From NCBI GenBank assembly GCA_902492205.1, contig CABUKU010000006.1, forward strand, positions 62,001 to 126,000: a stretch of DNA of 64,000 nt, written 5' to 3'. This document shows, in pieces, positions 1 through 9,594 of this stretch. The notes under the pieces were generated by a model. That model did not search any database, had not been told where the DNA came from, and saw only the letters and a list, made by a program, of their open reading frames with translations. Each line of letters opens with the position of its first letter. Within the stretch, counting starts at the first letter, position 1. The position numbers and the translations under genes are program-made. The DNA is from an uncultured Bacteroides sp. (lineage in GTDB: Bacteria; Bacteroidota; Bacteroidia; Bacteroidales; Bacteroidaceae).

Positions 1-99
1 ACCATTTGTACCTTCCTGAGCATTATTAGGAACAGAATCATCATCAGAGCAAGCAAACATAAATGCGCTTGCCAAAGCAAAAAACATTAATTTTTTCAT
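1..99 (-). CDS. Lipoprotein N-terminus, cut by window edge
   Basis: The first 33 codons of a minus-strand gene that runs out of the window. They begin with Met-Lys-Lys, a hydrophobic stretch, and a lipobox-like FMFAC followed by an acidic run (SDDD), so this is probably a lipoprotein. It starts 44 bp after the stop of the Mfa2-like gene and may belong to the same transcript. Its family cannot be seen from this fragment; a fimbrial subunit or accessory protein is possible only by context. Confidence 0.6.
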   Translation of the reverse strand, partial: MKKLMFFALASAFMFACSDDDSVPNNAQEGTNG

Positions 100-143
100 G
101 ACAGTTAAACTAGTTTGGTTTATAAATAAAAAAGAATGTAATA

Positions 144-998
144 TTATTTTATACTAAGGTGATGAACCATTATCCATTCACCATCAATATTAAGCCATAT
201 CTCCCAATTTCCGGAAATAATATTATAATCCACCTTTACTGCAGTTATCTCATTACGGTGAATTGTTATTTCCATTTCGGGTAGTGTCAATGTAGGGCTC
301 GAAGCTGCCCTAGTCAAAGAAAAGAAGTTTAAGTTCAATTTGGAGATTTTACCTGCTGATGTCGGCGCAAGATAAGTTTCTATAATATTATTCACAGCAA
401 CCTCTTTATTGACTTCAGCTTCCCCCGTATATTCCAATTGCGAATCTACAGTTTCATAAATGGAACTTACCTTCTGGGATAAACTACCTATACTTGCCGG
501 GAAATTACTGCAAAATATAACTAATTTACCTTTCGCCCGTTCCAACGCAAGAGAAACAGATTTATACGACATAGGAAAAGACAGAATTGTTCTTGCTACA
601 TAAATATCAGTTTGTTCCTGACCATTATAATGTAATTCTCCACTTGGAACATCCGGAGTTCTATTTCCCCAAACTGTTAACTCATACTCGCCGACAGAAA
701 AGCCATCAACAGTTATCGGATAGAAGTCTTTACCTTCTTCCACATTAACAACATCCGACTGATAAACCAGATTTCCGGTTTTGGTATCGCGAAGAGTGTA
801 ATATACAGTTTTTATAAATTGATGAAAAGGTAGAGTTTCATCTTTCTTCTCGAGTTGAGAGAACTGATCGGCATTAAAATAATTTTTATCCTTTACAGTT
901 ACTTTTATTAAATATCCTGTAGGACAATCGTTCTTTGTACAAGAAGCTAAGCCTCCCAACAAAGTGATTATTAATATAGACAATAAAGCTTTTCCCAT
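144..998 (-). CDS. FimB/Mfa2-family fimbrial anchor lipoprotein
   Basis: Predicted outer-membrane lipoprotein of the FimB/Mfa2 family, which anchors type V fimbriae and limits their length. An in-frame ATG at 998 gives a normal signal peptide (MGKALLSILIITLLGG) with lipobox LASC, followed by the family's early Asp-Cys-Pro (KNDCPTGY). A longer reading frame to 1052 adds 18 polar residues with no signal character, so I prefer 998. Two beta-rich domains follow (YELTVWGN, then SVSLALERAKGKLVI), as expected. The gene lies downstream of tatC on the same strand with a 44-bp gap to the next lipoprotein, so a second, small fimbrial locus continues to the left. Confidence 0.72.
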   Translation of the reverse strand: MGKALLSILIITLLGGLASCTKNDCPTGYLIKVTVKDKNYFNADQFSQLEKKDETLPFHQFIKTVYYTLRDTKTGNLVYQSDVVNVEEGKDFYPITVDGFSVGEYELTVWGNRTPDVPSGELHYNGQEQTDIYVARTILSFPMSYKSVSLALERAKGKLVIFCSNFPASIGSLSQKVSSIYETVDSQLEYTGEAEVNKEVAVNNIIETYLAPTSAGKISKLNLNFFSLTRAASSPTLTLPEMEITIHRNEITAVKVDYNIISGNWEIWLNIDGEWIMVHHLSIK

Positions 999-1087
999 AT
1001 CACTTTTACAATATTGCAAATCAACATCATCAATCGACGATTTGTTGAACAAAAAAGTAATATTGGATTTATTTGCCTATTATTAAG

Positions 1088-1903
1088 TTAATTAATTTCA
1101 GAAACAACTTCTTCCACCTCTTCTACCCTCTTGTTCTTTATAATAAGTATGCTCATTTCATAAAGCAAACAAAGTGGAATAGCCACAACAGAAAGCGTAA
1201 ACGGATCACCGGTCGGAGTAATGACCGCAGCTAAAATGAAGATAAAAACAATAGCATGGCGACGATATTTACGAAGAAACCCTTTATTAATAATCCCAAT
1301 AAGTGAAAGTAACCATGTCACTAAAGGTAACTCAAAAACAAGCCCCATCATAAGAATCAACATCATGAAATTATCAATATAAGAATTGAGTGATATTTGA
1401 TTTACAATATCGGGACTAAGTTGATAAGTTGCAAGAAATCGTAGTGTAAGGGGATATACCATGAAATACCCCAACAATACACCTAAAAAAAACATAACCA
1501 TACCTACACAGAGTGCCATACGCACATTCTTAATCTCATTTTCATAAAGGGCAGGTTTTATAAAAAGCCAAATCTCAAATAATAAATAAGGAACAGACAA
1601 CACTACCGCCATCCAAAAAGAAGTAGATATATGAATAAAGAAAGGGGACGCAAGATTAATATTAACTAATTTGACTTCAAATTGTTGGGTAAAAAAATCT
1701 CCTGACAGGTTGAGCCAATCACCTATCTTATGCAATAACTGATAAAAAATAAAATCATTGTGACAAGGGGCAAGAATCACATGGTCGAACAAGTAAGGCA
1801 TAGCCACAAAAAAGGCTACCATCAGCACAAACCACACAGCGCACACTCTGAAAAGAACACGGCGGAGAACATCCAAGTGATCCCAGAACGTCATTTCTGC
1901 CAT
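1088..1903 (-). CDS. tatC: Sec-independent translocase TatC
   Basis: Inner-membrane TatC, which binds twin-arginine signal peptides and forms the export channel with TatA for folded proteins. The start MTFWDHLDVLRR is the family's cytoplasmic N-terminal motif (usually FxxHLxELR). Several hydrophobic segments follow, including FVAMPYLFDHVILAP, VVLSVPYLLFEIWLFIKPAL with its conserved Pro-Tyr and Phe-x-x-Pro-Ala-Leu, and a segment ending ITPTGDPFT. The 271-residue length is slightly above the usual 240-260. It lies 4 bp after tatA, so the two are co-transcribed. No TatB is visible; a TatA-TatC system of this kind is usual in Bacteroidetes. Confidence 0.95.
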   Translation of the reverse strand: MAEMTFWDHLDVLRRVLFRVCAVWFVLMVAFFVAMPYLFDHVILAPCHNDFIFYQLLHKIGDWLNLSGDFFTQQFEVKLVNINLASPFFIHISTSFWMAVVLSVPYLLFEIWLFIKPALYENEIKNVRMALCVGMVMFFLGVLLGYFMVYPLTLRFLATYQLSPDIVNQISLNSYIDNFMMLILMMGLVFELPLVTWLLSLIGIINKGFLRKYRRHAIVFIFILAAVITPTGDPFTLSVVAIPLCLLYEMSILIIKNKRVEEVEEVVSEIN

Positions 1904-1907
1904 GTGC

Positions 1908-2129
1908 TTATTCTTTCTTATCTGTGGTTTCGGGCTTTTCTATTTCTTCTTTGGTTTTCTTGATTTCAGCCTCAGCTTCATTCATTCCCTGCTTAAAGCT
2001 TTTCACTCCTTTACCAAGTCCTTTCATCAATTCGGGAATCTTTTTCCCGCCAAAGAGCAATACTACAAGAAGAGCTATGACAAGAATCTCAGTTCCGCCA
2101 AGATTTAAGAATAACAAAGTATTCATCAT
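1908..2129 (-). CDS. tatA: Twin-arginine translocase TatA
   Basis: Small membrane protein of 73 residues that oligomerises to form the Tat conduit. One N-terminal membrane helix (ILVIALLVVLLF), the Phe-Gly hinge (FGGKKIPELMKGLGKG) and an amphipathic, charged C-terminal tail (EAEAEIKKTKEEIEK) give the full TatA/E architecture. It is the first gene of tatA-tatC; a candidate -7 element lies just upstream. Confidence 0.95.
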   Translation of the reverse strand: MMNTLLFLNLGGTEILVIALLVVLLFGGKKIPELMKGLGKGVKSFKQGMNEAEAEIKKTKEEIEKPETTDKKE

Positions 2130-2169
2130 ATCAGTTTTATTTAAAAAGTTAATAACGGATTACGTTTCG

Positions 2170-2177
2170 CAAATGTA
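2170..2177 (-). promoter_or_regulatory. Candidate promoter -7 box for tatAC
   Basis: On the minus strand this reads TACATTTG, matching the Bacteroides -7 consensus TAnnTTTG, 40 bp upstream of the tatA start. No good -33 TTG lies at the expected distance. The murF-alr stop is only 36 bp further upstream, so tatAC may also be read from the upstream operon. Confidence 0.45.
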
Positions 2178-2212
2178 ATTCAATTAATTGAAAACTGAAA
2201 ACGGATTATTAT

Positions 2213-4678
2213 TTAATCTTGAAAGTATACCCTTTTCACCCTTGTCGAAATACTGGTCAAGACTTCATAAGGTATAGTATTCAGTTTGTCGGACAAAACA
2301 GAAATAGGCAAATCATCTCCAAAGATAATCACTTTATCGCCTTCCTTACATTCAATATCCGTAACATCTATCATGCACACATCCATGCAAATATTACCTA
2401 CATAAGGAGCCTTTTGCCCGTTCACCAAGCAATAAGCATTACCATTTCCCAAATGACGGTTTAATCCGTCGGCATATCCAATCGGAATAGCAGCAATTCT
2501 TGAATCACGATTCAATCGTCCTTTACGGCTATATCCTACCGTATCTTCCTGCGGGACATTGCGTATTTGGAGAATGGTAGTTTTCAATGTGCTGACATTA
2601 TGGATAACCGAATTATCAACCGGGCTGATGCCATAAAGTCCGATACCCAAACGAACCATATCAAACTGTGCACCGGGGAAGCGTTCTATACCCGCCGAGT
2701 TACAAATATGACGTAATATCTTATGAGGAAAAGCATTTTGCAATTCCTGTGCGGCTTTCTCGAATGTTTCTATCTGATACCGGGTGAAAGAATCGAACTG
2801 TTCTCCATCACTACCCACCAAATGGGAAAATACGGAACGGGGAAGCACGGAACATTGTTTCTGAAGCCGTGCTATCAATTGCGGTATTTCATTAGGAGCA
2901 AACCCCAAACGATGCATCCCTGTATCAAGCTTTATATGAACAGGAAAGTTTGTTACTCCCGCTTTCTCAGCTTCACGAATCAGGCATTCAAGTAAATGGA
3001 AACTATATACTTCCGGTTCCAATTTATAATCGAACATTGTTTTGAAAGCCGACAATTCCGGATTCATAATAATAATAGAACTATTAATACCCGCTTTACG
3101 TAGTTCCGAACCTTCATCGGCTACTGCTACTGCCAGATAATCCACACGATGTTCTTGCAATGTACGGGCTATTTCATAAGAACCTGCACCATAAGCAGAT
3201 GCTTTAATCATGCAAACCATTTTAGTTTCCCGCTTCAACTTATCACGGAAATAGTTCAGATTATCTATTAAAGCATTCAGATTCACCTCAAGGATTGTCT
3301 CATGAACTTTCAGTTCCAACTGTTCGGATACTGCATCAAAATGGAACTCACGTGATCCCTTTATTAATATTATCTCATTACGCAACGATGCAAATATATC
3401 TGACTTCAGTAATGCTTCCGTTGTCGGAAAGAAATATTTCTCTAACTCGAACCGACCGGAACATGCAGAAATATCCTTTCCCACTCCGATTAACTTATCT
3501 ATTCCCCTACTTTGAATTAACTGCGCCACCTTTCGATAAAGCAACACGTTTTCAAGTCCCGTTTCAAACATATCGGAAAGGATCAACGTACGTTTCAATC
3601 CCTTTGAAACAGAACGTCGATAAAGGAAATCGAGTGCTATGTCAAGCGAAGCAAGGTCTGAATTATAGCTATCATTAATTAGTAAGCAATTATTTTTTCC
3701 TTCTTTCACTTCCAAACGCATTGCAACAGGCTCAAGATTAGCCATTCGCTCTGCTATTTCTTCCGTAGGAATCATCAAATAAAGACACACCGCCAGACAA
3801 TTAAGAGAGTTTTCAATGGAAGCATCATCTATAAAAGGTATACGATATTCTTTTTCAAAACCCAAATAACGGTATTTTATTGTTGTCTCCGTGTCATTCT
3901 TTTCTATGGAACTTATAAACAGAGGTTTCTCGTTATCCACTTTCGACCAAGCAATTTCACGAGCAGTAAGCATTGACTTTGCTACACAATCGCAAATCAA
4001 AGTATTATCTCCATTATAAATTACTACGTCACAATCTTTAAACAGTGAAAGCTTTTCCATACACTTCTCTTGCACCGAGAAGAAATTCTCCTGATGCGCC
4101 CCACCAATATTGGTTAATATCCCGATAGTGGGTTTAATAATGGTTTGCAACGCACTCATTTCACCCATTTCAGATATGCCTGCTTCAATAATCGCCAAAT
4201 CAGTCCTTTCATCAATCTGCCATACAGACAGGGGAACTCCTATTTGCGAGTTATAGCTTCGGGGCGAACGTGTCACCATCCTACCGGCTCCGATTAACTG
4301 ATGCAGCCATTCTTTAACCACCGTTTTTCCATTACTGCCTGTTATGCCGACAACAGGTATTTGGAACTTCTCACGATGTTTTTCCGCTAACTTCTGCAAA
4401 GTTTTCAGCGTATTGGTTACTACAAGGAAATTAGCATCTCCATAGTTTTCCATCTCTTCGGGAAGAGCACCCACTACAAAATTGCGTACTCCTAATGTAT
4501 ATAATTCCGGTATATATTTGTGTCCGTCATCTCTTTTAGTTTTCAATGCAAAGAAGAGAGTCTCTTCGGGAAAACAAAGAGAACGGCTATCGGTAAGAAT
4601 CCAATCAATTTGTGCTTCTCTGTCACCTGTGCGTTTCGCCCCGGTCAGTTTAGTAATAGTCTCTATCGAATATGACAT
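2213..4678 (-). CDS. murF-alr: Bifunctional MurF ligase / alanine racemase
   Basis: Fusion of two cell-wall enzymes. Residues 1 to about 450 are MurF, which adds D-Ala-D-Ala to UDP-MurNAc-tripeptide using ATP; the nucleotide loop GITGSNGKT is at 111-119. Residues about 460-821 are a fold-type III alanine racemase, which makes D-Ala from L-Ala: the PLP lysine is K492 in MIKASAYGAG, GMHRLGFAP lies in the barrel, and GYSRKG holds the second catalytic Tyr. The gene thus couples precursor supply and its use. Such fusions are known in Bacteroidetes. I chose the ATG at 4678 because the longer frame (to 4714) adds a basic stretch with no MurF similarity; even so the gene overlaps the end of the GSCFA gene by 16 bp, implying one operon. 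Confidence 0.95.
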   Translation of the reverse strand: MSYSIETITKLTGAKRTGDREAQIDWILTDSRSLCFPEETLFFALKTKRDDGHKYIPELYTLGVRNFVVGALPEEMENYGDANFLVVTNTLKTLQKLAEKHREKFQIPVVGITGSNGKTVVKEWLHQLIGAGRMVTRSPRSYNSQIGVPLSVWQIDERTDLAIIEAGISEMGEMSALQTIIKPTIGILTNIGGAHQENFFSVQEKCMEKLSLFKDCDVVIYNGDNTLICDCVAKSMLTAREIAWSKVDNEKPLFISSIEKNDTETTIKYRYLGFEKEYRIPFIDDASIENSLNCLAVCLYLMIPTEEIAERMANLEPVAMRLEVKEGKNNCLLINDSYNSDLASLDIALDFLYRRSVSKGLKRTLILSDMFETGLENVLLYRKVAQLIQSRGIDKLIGVGKDISACSGRFELEKYFFPTTEALLKSDIFASLRNEIILIKGSREFHFDAVSEQLELKVHETILEVNLNALIDNLNYFRDKLKRETKMVCMIKASAYGAGSYEIARTLQEHRVDYLAVAVADEGSELRKAGINSSIIIMNPELSAFKTMFDYKLEPEVYSFHLLECLIREAEKAGVTNFPVHIKLDTGMHRLGFAPNEIPQLIARLQKQCSVLPRSVFSHLVGSDGEQFDSFTRYQIETFEKAAQELQNAFPHKILRHICNSAGIERFPGAQFDMVRLGIGLYGISPVDNSVIHNVSTLKTTILQIRNVPQEDTVGYSRKGRLNRDSRIAAIPIGYADGLNRHLGNGNAYCLVNGQKAPYVGNICMDVCMIDVTDIECKEGDKVIIFGDDLPISVLSDKLNTIPYEVLTSISTRVKRVYFQD

Positions 4679-5643
4679 AGTTTTATTTCTTTTTCCACAT
4701 CTAAGTACGGACATTTTTCTTTAAGTCGTTTTATTCTTAACACTATTTGACTTAAAAATTTAATATATTGTTCCGAGTCCGGACGGAATGGTTTATGATT
4801 CAAAGCTTTTTTAATTTCTCCCCATTCCACAAGTATATCCAAAGTGTTTTTTGAGAAATAGGATGAAGAAAAGCACTCCCAAAGATAATCAACAGCCACC
4901 ACTGAAAGGTGCAGCATATCATCGGCATAAAAACGGTAATCACGTAGTTCGTCCATCATCAATTCATAAGATGGAAAGTAAAAAACATGCTCGGGAAAGT
5001 TTACTTTTAGTGCATCTATCACCAATAATAAGGTAGCCTTACTCAACTGGTTCCCGTGCATTCCGTCTTTCACATGGCGGATGGGACTTACAGTGAAAAG
5101 GACTTTCACCCCCGGATTTCGCTTTAACAAGGATTTAAGGTATGATGTGTATTCATTCACAACTTCCTCCACCTTCAACATTCTTCTTTCAAAACTCTTT
5201 TCCGGTAATTTATGGCAGTTTGATACAATCATTCCATTCTCTTTCAGCCTATAAACATAAGCCGTTCCTAATGTAACGAACAGGTAATCTAATGAATTCA
5301 AATCGTTTGAAGCCTGCCGCAGACGGGAATTAATATTTTCCAAACAAACCTCACGAGAAACATCCGAAAAACTCCCGTGATGCATAAAACTGTGCCACTG
5401 TCCCTGATAGGCAAACAACTCTTTCCCTGAATACTCCTTTCCTGCTGTAATTTGCTGCAACGCTGCAAGTATCGACATCGGATTATAGAGTATCCCAAAA
5501 GGGTTTATATCACAACGAAACTTATTCTCAAGCAGTCTTGTTCCTATATTTTCGGCAAAACAAGAGCCTAACAACAATATTTTGCTGTCATGTGCAATAT
5601 CCAATCCTTTTTTTGGCAATTCTACTTGTGTACGAAAATCCAT
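4663..5643 (-). CDS. GSCFA-domain protein
   Basis: A 326-residue protein of the GSCFA family, named for the motif seen here as LLLGSCFAENIG near residue 30. The family is related to SGNH/GDSL hydrolases; the Ser in GSCFA and the late DDMLHLS (Asp-x-x-His) would be the catalytic candidates. Substrate and role are unknown. No signal peptide is apparent. It is the first gene of an operon with murF-alr, overlapping it by 16 bp, so a link to envelope synthesis is possible but only inferred from context. Confidence 0.85.
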   Translation of the reverse strand: MDFRTQVELPKKGLDIAHDSKILLLGSCFAENIGTRLLENKFRCDINPFGILYNPMSILAALQQITAGKEYSGKELFAYQGQWHSFMHHGSFSDVSREVCLENINSRLRQASNDLNSLDYLFVTLGTAYVYRLKENGMIVSNCHKLPEKSFERRMLKVEEVVNEYTSYLKSLLKRNPGVKVLFTVSPIRHVKDGMHGNQLSKATLLLVIDALKVNFPEHVFYFPSYELMMDELRDYRFYADDMLHLSVVAVDYLWECFSSSYFSKNTLDILVEWGEIKKALNHKPFRPDSEQYIKFLSQIVLRIKRLKEKCPYLDVEKEIKLCHIR

Positions 5644-5666
5644 TCCCTACTCGATTGATTACGATG

Positions 5667-5694
5667 CAAAAGTATAATATCTTTTTTAATACAA
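5667..5694 (-). promoter_or_regulatory. Promoter of the GSCFA-murF/alr operon
   Basis: Minus strand: TTG at 5692-5694, 17 bp, then TACTTTTG at 5667-5674, fitting the Bacteroides -33/-7 pattern with slightly short spacing. The predicted start lies about 20 bp before the GSCFA ATG. Confidence 0.55.
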
Positions 5695-5845
5695 CTCTAG
5701 TTTAATCTCTTTTTACCTCATTTTACAAGAAATAATAATGTAAATAAAACAAATTAGAGTAGCATAAATTTAAATTTATTTCAATCAAAATTTGGATATT
5801 CTAAATAAAAAGACTTATTTTAAAACATTATTCAATTTGTAAACA

Positions 5846-6181
5846 ATGAAGAAATTTCCAATTTGCCTTCAACAAGACTCTATGGATTGTGGAATTGCTT
5901 GTATTTCAATGATAACACAATACTATCATCTTTATTATAATATCCCCGAATTAAAAGAAAATTGTCAGCCAACTCGTGAAGGAGTTTCTTTAAAAAGAAT
6001 TGCAGATACATTAGAATCGTTAGGGTTTAGAACAATAGGAGGAAGAGTAACTGTTACCACCTTAATAAAGGCTCAATTACCCATTATTTTGCATTGGGAA
6101 CAACGATACTTTGTTGTTTTATATAAGATAAAAGAAGTATTTATGAAGCTTACATTGCCGAAATCGATACAAATATTCTAA
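5846..6181 (+). pseudogene. Broken C39 peptidase (peptide exporter protease domain)
   Basis: The first about 95 residues match a C39 cysteine protease domain, the N-terminal part of ABC exporters that cleave double-glycine leaders. The catalytic Cys lies in QQDSMDCGIACI, with the His in PIILHWEQRYFVVL. The frame then leaves homology at KIKEV and stops at 111 residues, while a full domain is about 130-150 residues and the exporter about 700. No transmembrane or ATPase part follows. Reading continues plausibly in another frame (6127-6339). This looks like a decayed remnant of a peptide export gene; a stand-alone active C39 protease is unlikely because the end of the fold is missing. Confidence 0.7.
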
Positions 6182-6339
6182 TAAAAGACCACCAATACAT
6201 TTTAAATATAAAAGTATCTAAATTGCCTGATGCTATCATAAGCAATAAGCAGTTGTATCTATATGAAATTAATGATAGTATCAATCTAAAAATTAAAAGT
6301 AAAAGTATTTTCCAACATATACTACAAGACAAATATTAA
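6127..6339 (+). pseudogene. Frameshifted remnant following the C39 fragment
   Basis: An open stretch of 70 codons without its own start, in a different frame from the C39 fragment and overlapping its last codons. It reads EAYIAEIDTNILIKDHQY and later SNKQLYLYEINDS before a stop. It could be the out-of-frame continuation of the same gene, or the tail of another protein joined by deletion; the short beta-strand-like repeats recall beta-propeller proteins found beside such clusters, but that is a guess. About 140 bp of AT-rich DNA with no clear gene follow. Confidence 0.35.
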
Positions 6340-6477
6340 TAAAGTAAATTATTCTTCTTAAATAAATGAACTAATTATTGCTTATTATTTTTTTATCTTT
6401 TACATTTGTTCCAAAGTAGAGAAATTTAATTTAAAATATTCTTTTATCAATTATATAAATGTTCAATTTTAAATTAA

Positions 6478-6621
6478 ATGATCATGAAGAACGAAAAGCT
6501 ATTTGAAGTAATTCTTGCCCCTGCAGATATGTTGAAGAAAGCGATGGAAAGATTTAAAAAATATATCCATTTATTTTTCATTTGTGGAAGATTACGGAAT
6601 GTGCGATGTAGACTGCTATAA
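6478..6621 (+). pseudogene. Short ORF, possible N-terminal remnant of the SPASM gene
   Basis: A 47-codon reading frame starting MIMKNEKLFEVILAPADM and ending inside the start of the next, out-of-frame SPASM fragment. It resembles the front of a gene cut by a frameshift or deletion. It is not a recognisable precursor peptide: there is no Gly-Gly leader and no Cys-rich core. No function assigned. Confidence 0.3.
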
Positions 6622-7063
6622 CAGTCAAGAAAAAATAAAATTCATTCGTGAACTACGTGAAAAGTATCATATCAATTCCCGTAATTTCTATCCGAGAAGC
6701 AGTTTAAGCCTATGTGTTGCCAATAGCAAAAACGGATACGTTGTTTCCGCTAATGGCGATTTATATAAATGTTGGTCTGATCTAGGGAAAAAAGACAAAG
6801 TAGTTGGTTCCATTATAGATGGAAAACTAACAAATTACTCGTTATTGGCTCATTATGCTTTGAACATGGATAAGTTCAGCGATGACAAATACAAAGAATG
6901 TTTTCTATTTCCCGTATGCTCCGGAGGATGTCCACAACATCGCTATACAACATTGAATAACGAACAGCAGCATGATATTTGTCCTTATGAATCAGTAAAT
7001 ATAGATGCTGTACTTGAAATGATTTATGAAGATTACCAACTTATGAAAACTAAGACACAATGA
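6584..7063 (+). pseudogene. C-terminal SPASM part of a radical SAM peptide maturase, truncated
   Basis: The 159 residues match only the end of a SPASM-type radical SAM enzyme: GYVVSANGDLYKCW, then FPVCSGGCPQHRY and DICPYES, with the Cys pattern that binds auxiliary iron-sulfur clusters. The whole catalytic SAM barrel, with CxxxCxxC, is missing; the frame is closed by a stop 49 bp upstream, and the apparent start is a GTG inside the domain. It cannot do radical SAM chemistry alone. Its stop overlaps the start of the next gene (ATGA), so the original order was maturase followed by outer-membrane receptor. Confidence 0.75.
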
Positions 7064-9381
7064 AAAAACACATATTATTCCTATTATTTATTGTAATAAG
7101 TTATCCTATTTTAGCACAAACACAAATCTCTTTAACAGGAACACTGACAGATTCATTAGGAACTAGTATTACTCAGCCCAGTACCGTATTGGTGGTGAAT
7201 AAAAAAGACATGACCAAAGTATGCGGAGGAGAATTTGACAAAGGAGCTTTTAAGCTATCTTACCAAAAGCAACCCGAGACGGAATACCTTCTTTACATTT
7301 TTTCTTTAGGATATAAAGATAAGTATGTAGACATTACTCATAAAAGCGGAAATATCGGAACCATTAAACTATCTCCACTTTCACAAGCATTAAAGGAAGT
7401 AGTCATTAAAGCCGACAGGTTGCAACATGACATTGTAAACGGAGATGATGTGTTTAAAATATCAGGCAGCGTATTGTCAAGCGAATACTCTTTGCAAACC
7501 ATGCTCAGCAGATTGCCGGGCTTGTATGTAGAAGGCACAAAAGTAAGTATCATCGGAACGGGAACACCCATCTTTACAATCAACGGGCTTGCACCCCGCC
7601 CGGGAGAATTAAAAATGATTACGCCAGACCAAGTAGAAAAAGTAACAGTCAATCGTGCTCCTTCTGCCAAATATTCCCAATCGGTTGTCGGGATTATTGA
7701 TATTCGTTTAAAGAAAAAATTAAAAGATTATATCAGTGCCCGGGTAGGAAATGAATTAGAGTTTAACGATGTAAATTTGGATGAAGCTCCTTCAGTTTCA
7801 GTTAATACCAAATCCGGTAAATTTACGGGATACTTAGGTTATAATTATACTTACCATAAAAATCAAGTAAATATTCCCACGCTTTCCGATACACATTTAC
7901 CAGATGAAATAATTACAAAAAAGGAAGAAGAAGAGGAAAAGCACAAAACATTATATCATTCCTTAACCGTCAGCCCTAAATATCAGATTACAGATAAGAG
8001 TTTTGTAGATTTGCAATACAACCTCAGTTTTAATGATACTCATTCTTTTATCACAACAAACAATACACGTAAAAACAATTTGCAGACATTGAATGAATTG
8101 CTTAAAAGTGAATCAACATCCAATGAGAAATCATATAATCACAATTTAGCAGCACGCTACAATTACGAATTCTCCGATAACTCCAATCTCATTTTTAATT
8201 TTGGTTATTCCACCAATAAAAATAATAAAAGACAGGATATAGAAGAAAATTTCAATAACGTAAATTCATCAACTGGCTTAGATACTCGGTATAGAAGTCA
8301 TGTTTACTCTGCAAATGCGGAATACAACACATTATTATGGAAGAAAATTTCTTTGAATACCGGAATTAACTATTCTTATATTCATTACAACAATTCGAAT
8401 CTTTATGATACTGACACCGAATATACAAATTCTTATGAGTCTTTGAATAACGACCATACAGGAGCTGCCTATTTAAACCTGAGACAGGGATTTAAAAAAT
8501 TCAGTTATTCATTGGGCATCCGGGGAGAATATAATGAAAGAAAAGACAAATACAATGAAGAGAACAATTTTCATCATTTCAATATGATGCCTGTCGCCAT
8601 CTTAAACTACCAATTCTCTAAAACTGTAAATATGCAATTGCAATATCGCAATTTTGTAAAGAACCCTTCTTTAGGAGCTCTGAACCCTTCAATAACTTAT
8701 ATAAATAAATACATGTACGTTGCAGGAAACCCTAATTTAAAATCATCCAATAACCATACTTTATCATACCGTTTGGCTTTACCGCATTTCATTTCATTCA
8801 ATGCTTCTTATGGCTATATACACAATGGCACAAGACAAGTAATAATGAGCGATGAGAATAATCCGCAAATAACAAAAATGAGCTATGTAAATCTTAATAC
8901 AAATTATGTAAGTGCCAATATGAGCTATACGTTAGGCAAAGGTATTTATATGTTTGCGATTTCGGGAGGTTATAATCAGTCTTTTTTTAAAATACCCTAT
9001 TTAGGAGAGGAGAACAATATATCCAAACCGGGTTTTAATTTCTTTATGCAGCATGCGATTCATTTAAAGAATCGCTTATTTTTATCCGTATCGGGTAATT
9101 ACACTTCAAGAAGAGAAAATGCGCTGGGAGGAAAAGAAGATTCTTACAATGCACGTTTTACATGTACCTATCCCTATAAAAATTTCAGATTTTCTTTTGA
9201 AAGTCTGTTCATCTATAACCATCCTAAATCTTGGTCGCGTTATGGCAACTTCTATGAAGAACGTTATCAAAACCTTCATGAAAAGGGAGTAAAGATAGGT
9301 ATTGCTTATATCTTCAATCAATATAAAAACATATTTAGAAAGAATAGTGTGAATGACGAATCCTTGCAAAGGGCACAATAA
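7060..9381 (+). CDS. Outer-membrane beta-barrel, TonB-receptor-like
   Basis: A 773-residue outer-membrane protein. Signal peptide ending PILAQ; residues about 22-115 form a carboxypeptidase-regulatory-like Ig domain; about 120-220 a plug domain (LQTMLSRLPGLYVEGTKV, VEKVTVNRAPSAKYSQSVVG); the rest is a barrel rich in Tyr/Asn strands, of the OMP_b-brl_3 kind. It has no C-terminal Phe/Trp signature, ending in a charged tail. It overlaps the truncated SPASM gene by 4 bp. In Bacteroidetes such barrels accompany radical-SAM/C39 peptide clusters and may export or import the peptide; that role here is inference. Unlike its upstream neighbours it appears intact. Confidence 0.8.
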   Translation: MKKHILFLLFIVISYPILAQTQISLTGTLTDSLGTSITQPSTVLVVNKKDMTKVCGGEFDKGAFKLSYQKQPETEYLLYIFSLGYKDKYVDITHKSGNIGTIKLSPLSQALKEVVIKADRLQHDIVNGDDVFKISGSVLSSEYSLQTMLSRLPGLYVEGTKVSIIGTGTPIFTINGLAPRPGELKMITPDQVEKVTVNRAPSAKYSQSVVGIIDIRLKKKLKDYISARVGNELEFNDVNLDEAPSVSVNTKSGKFTGYLGYNYTYHKNQVNIPTLSDTHLPDEIITKKEEEEEKHKTLYHSLTVSPKYQITDKSFVDLQYNLSFNDTHSFITTNNTRKNNLQTLNELLKSESTSNEKSYNHNLAARYNYEFSDNSNLIFNFGYSTNKNNKRQDIEENFNNVNSSTGLDTRYRSHVYSANAEYNTLLWKKISLNTGINYSYIHYNNSNLYDTDTEYTNSYESLNNDHTGAAYLNLRQGFKKFSYSLGIRGEYNERKDKYNEENNFHHFNMMPVAILNYQFSKTVNMQLQYRNFVKNPSLGALNPSITYINKYMYVAGNPNLKSSNNHTLSYRLALPHFISFNASYGYIHNGTRQVIMSDENNPQITKMSYVNLNTNYVSANMSYTLGKGIYMFAISGGYNQSFFKIPYLGEENNISKPGFNFFMQHAIHLKNRLFLSVSGNYTSRRENALGGKEDSYNARFTCTYPYKNFRFSFESLFIYNHPKSWSRYGNFYEERYQNLHEKGVKIGIAYIFNQYKNIFRKNSVNDESLQRAQ

Positions 9382-9413
9382 TGCTTGCAATAACTATGAA
9401 ATATTTTAAAAAT

Positions 9414-9488
9414 GTTACTCTCATGCTCTCATAAATTTGCTGTATCTACTTGTAATAAACTGTTATAAGTATGAGAGCAAGCTTTTTT
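9414..9488 (+). repeat. Left arm of 75-bp inverted repeat
   Basis: These 75 bp are the reverse complement of 9833-9907 with one mismatch near the outer end. The arm contains the octamer GCTCTCAT/ATGAGAGC at 9425 and 9471, with another at 9491 just inside, and pairing continues imperfectly inwards for about 30 bp. No coding potential. Together the arms bound a 494-bp gene-free element. Confidence 0.9.
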
Positions 9489-9594
9489 ATGCTCTCATAC
9501 TGCCCTCATTTTGCTGTAAATAAGCATTATGTTTGGATTACCGAACCGGTCGACAATGACAAATGTGCCGTAAAACAGTCTCAACCGTACTGAA

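Noticed and set aside
6478..6621. RiPP precursor peptide
   Set aside because: No double-Gly leader or recognisable core; more like the broken front of the next gene.
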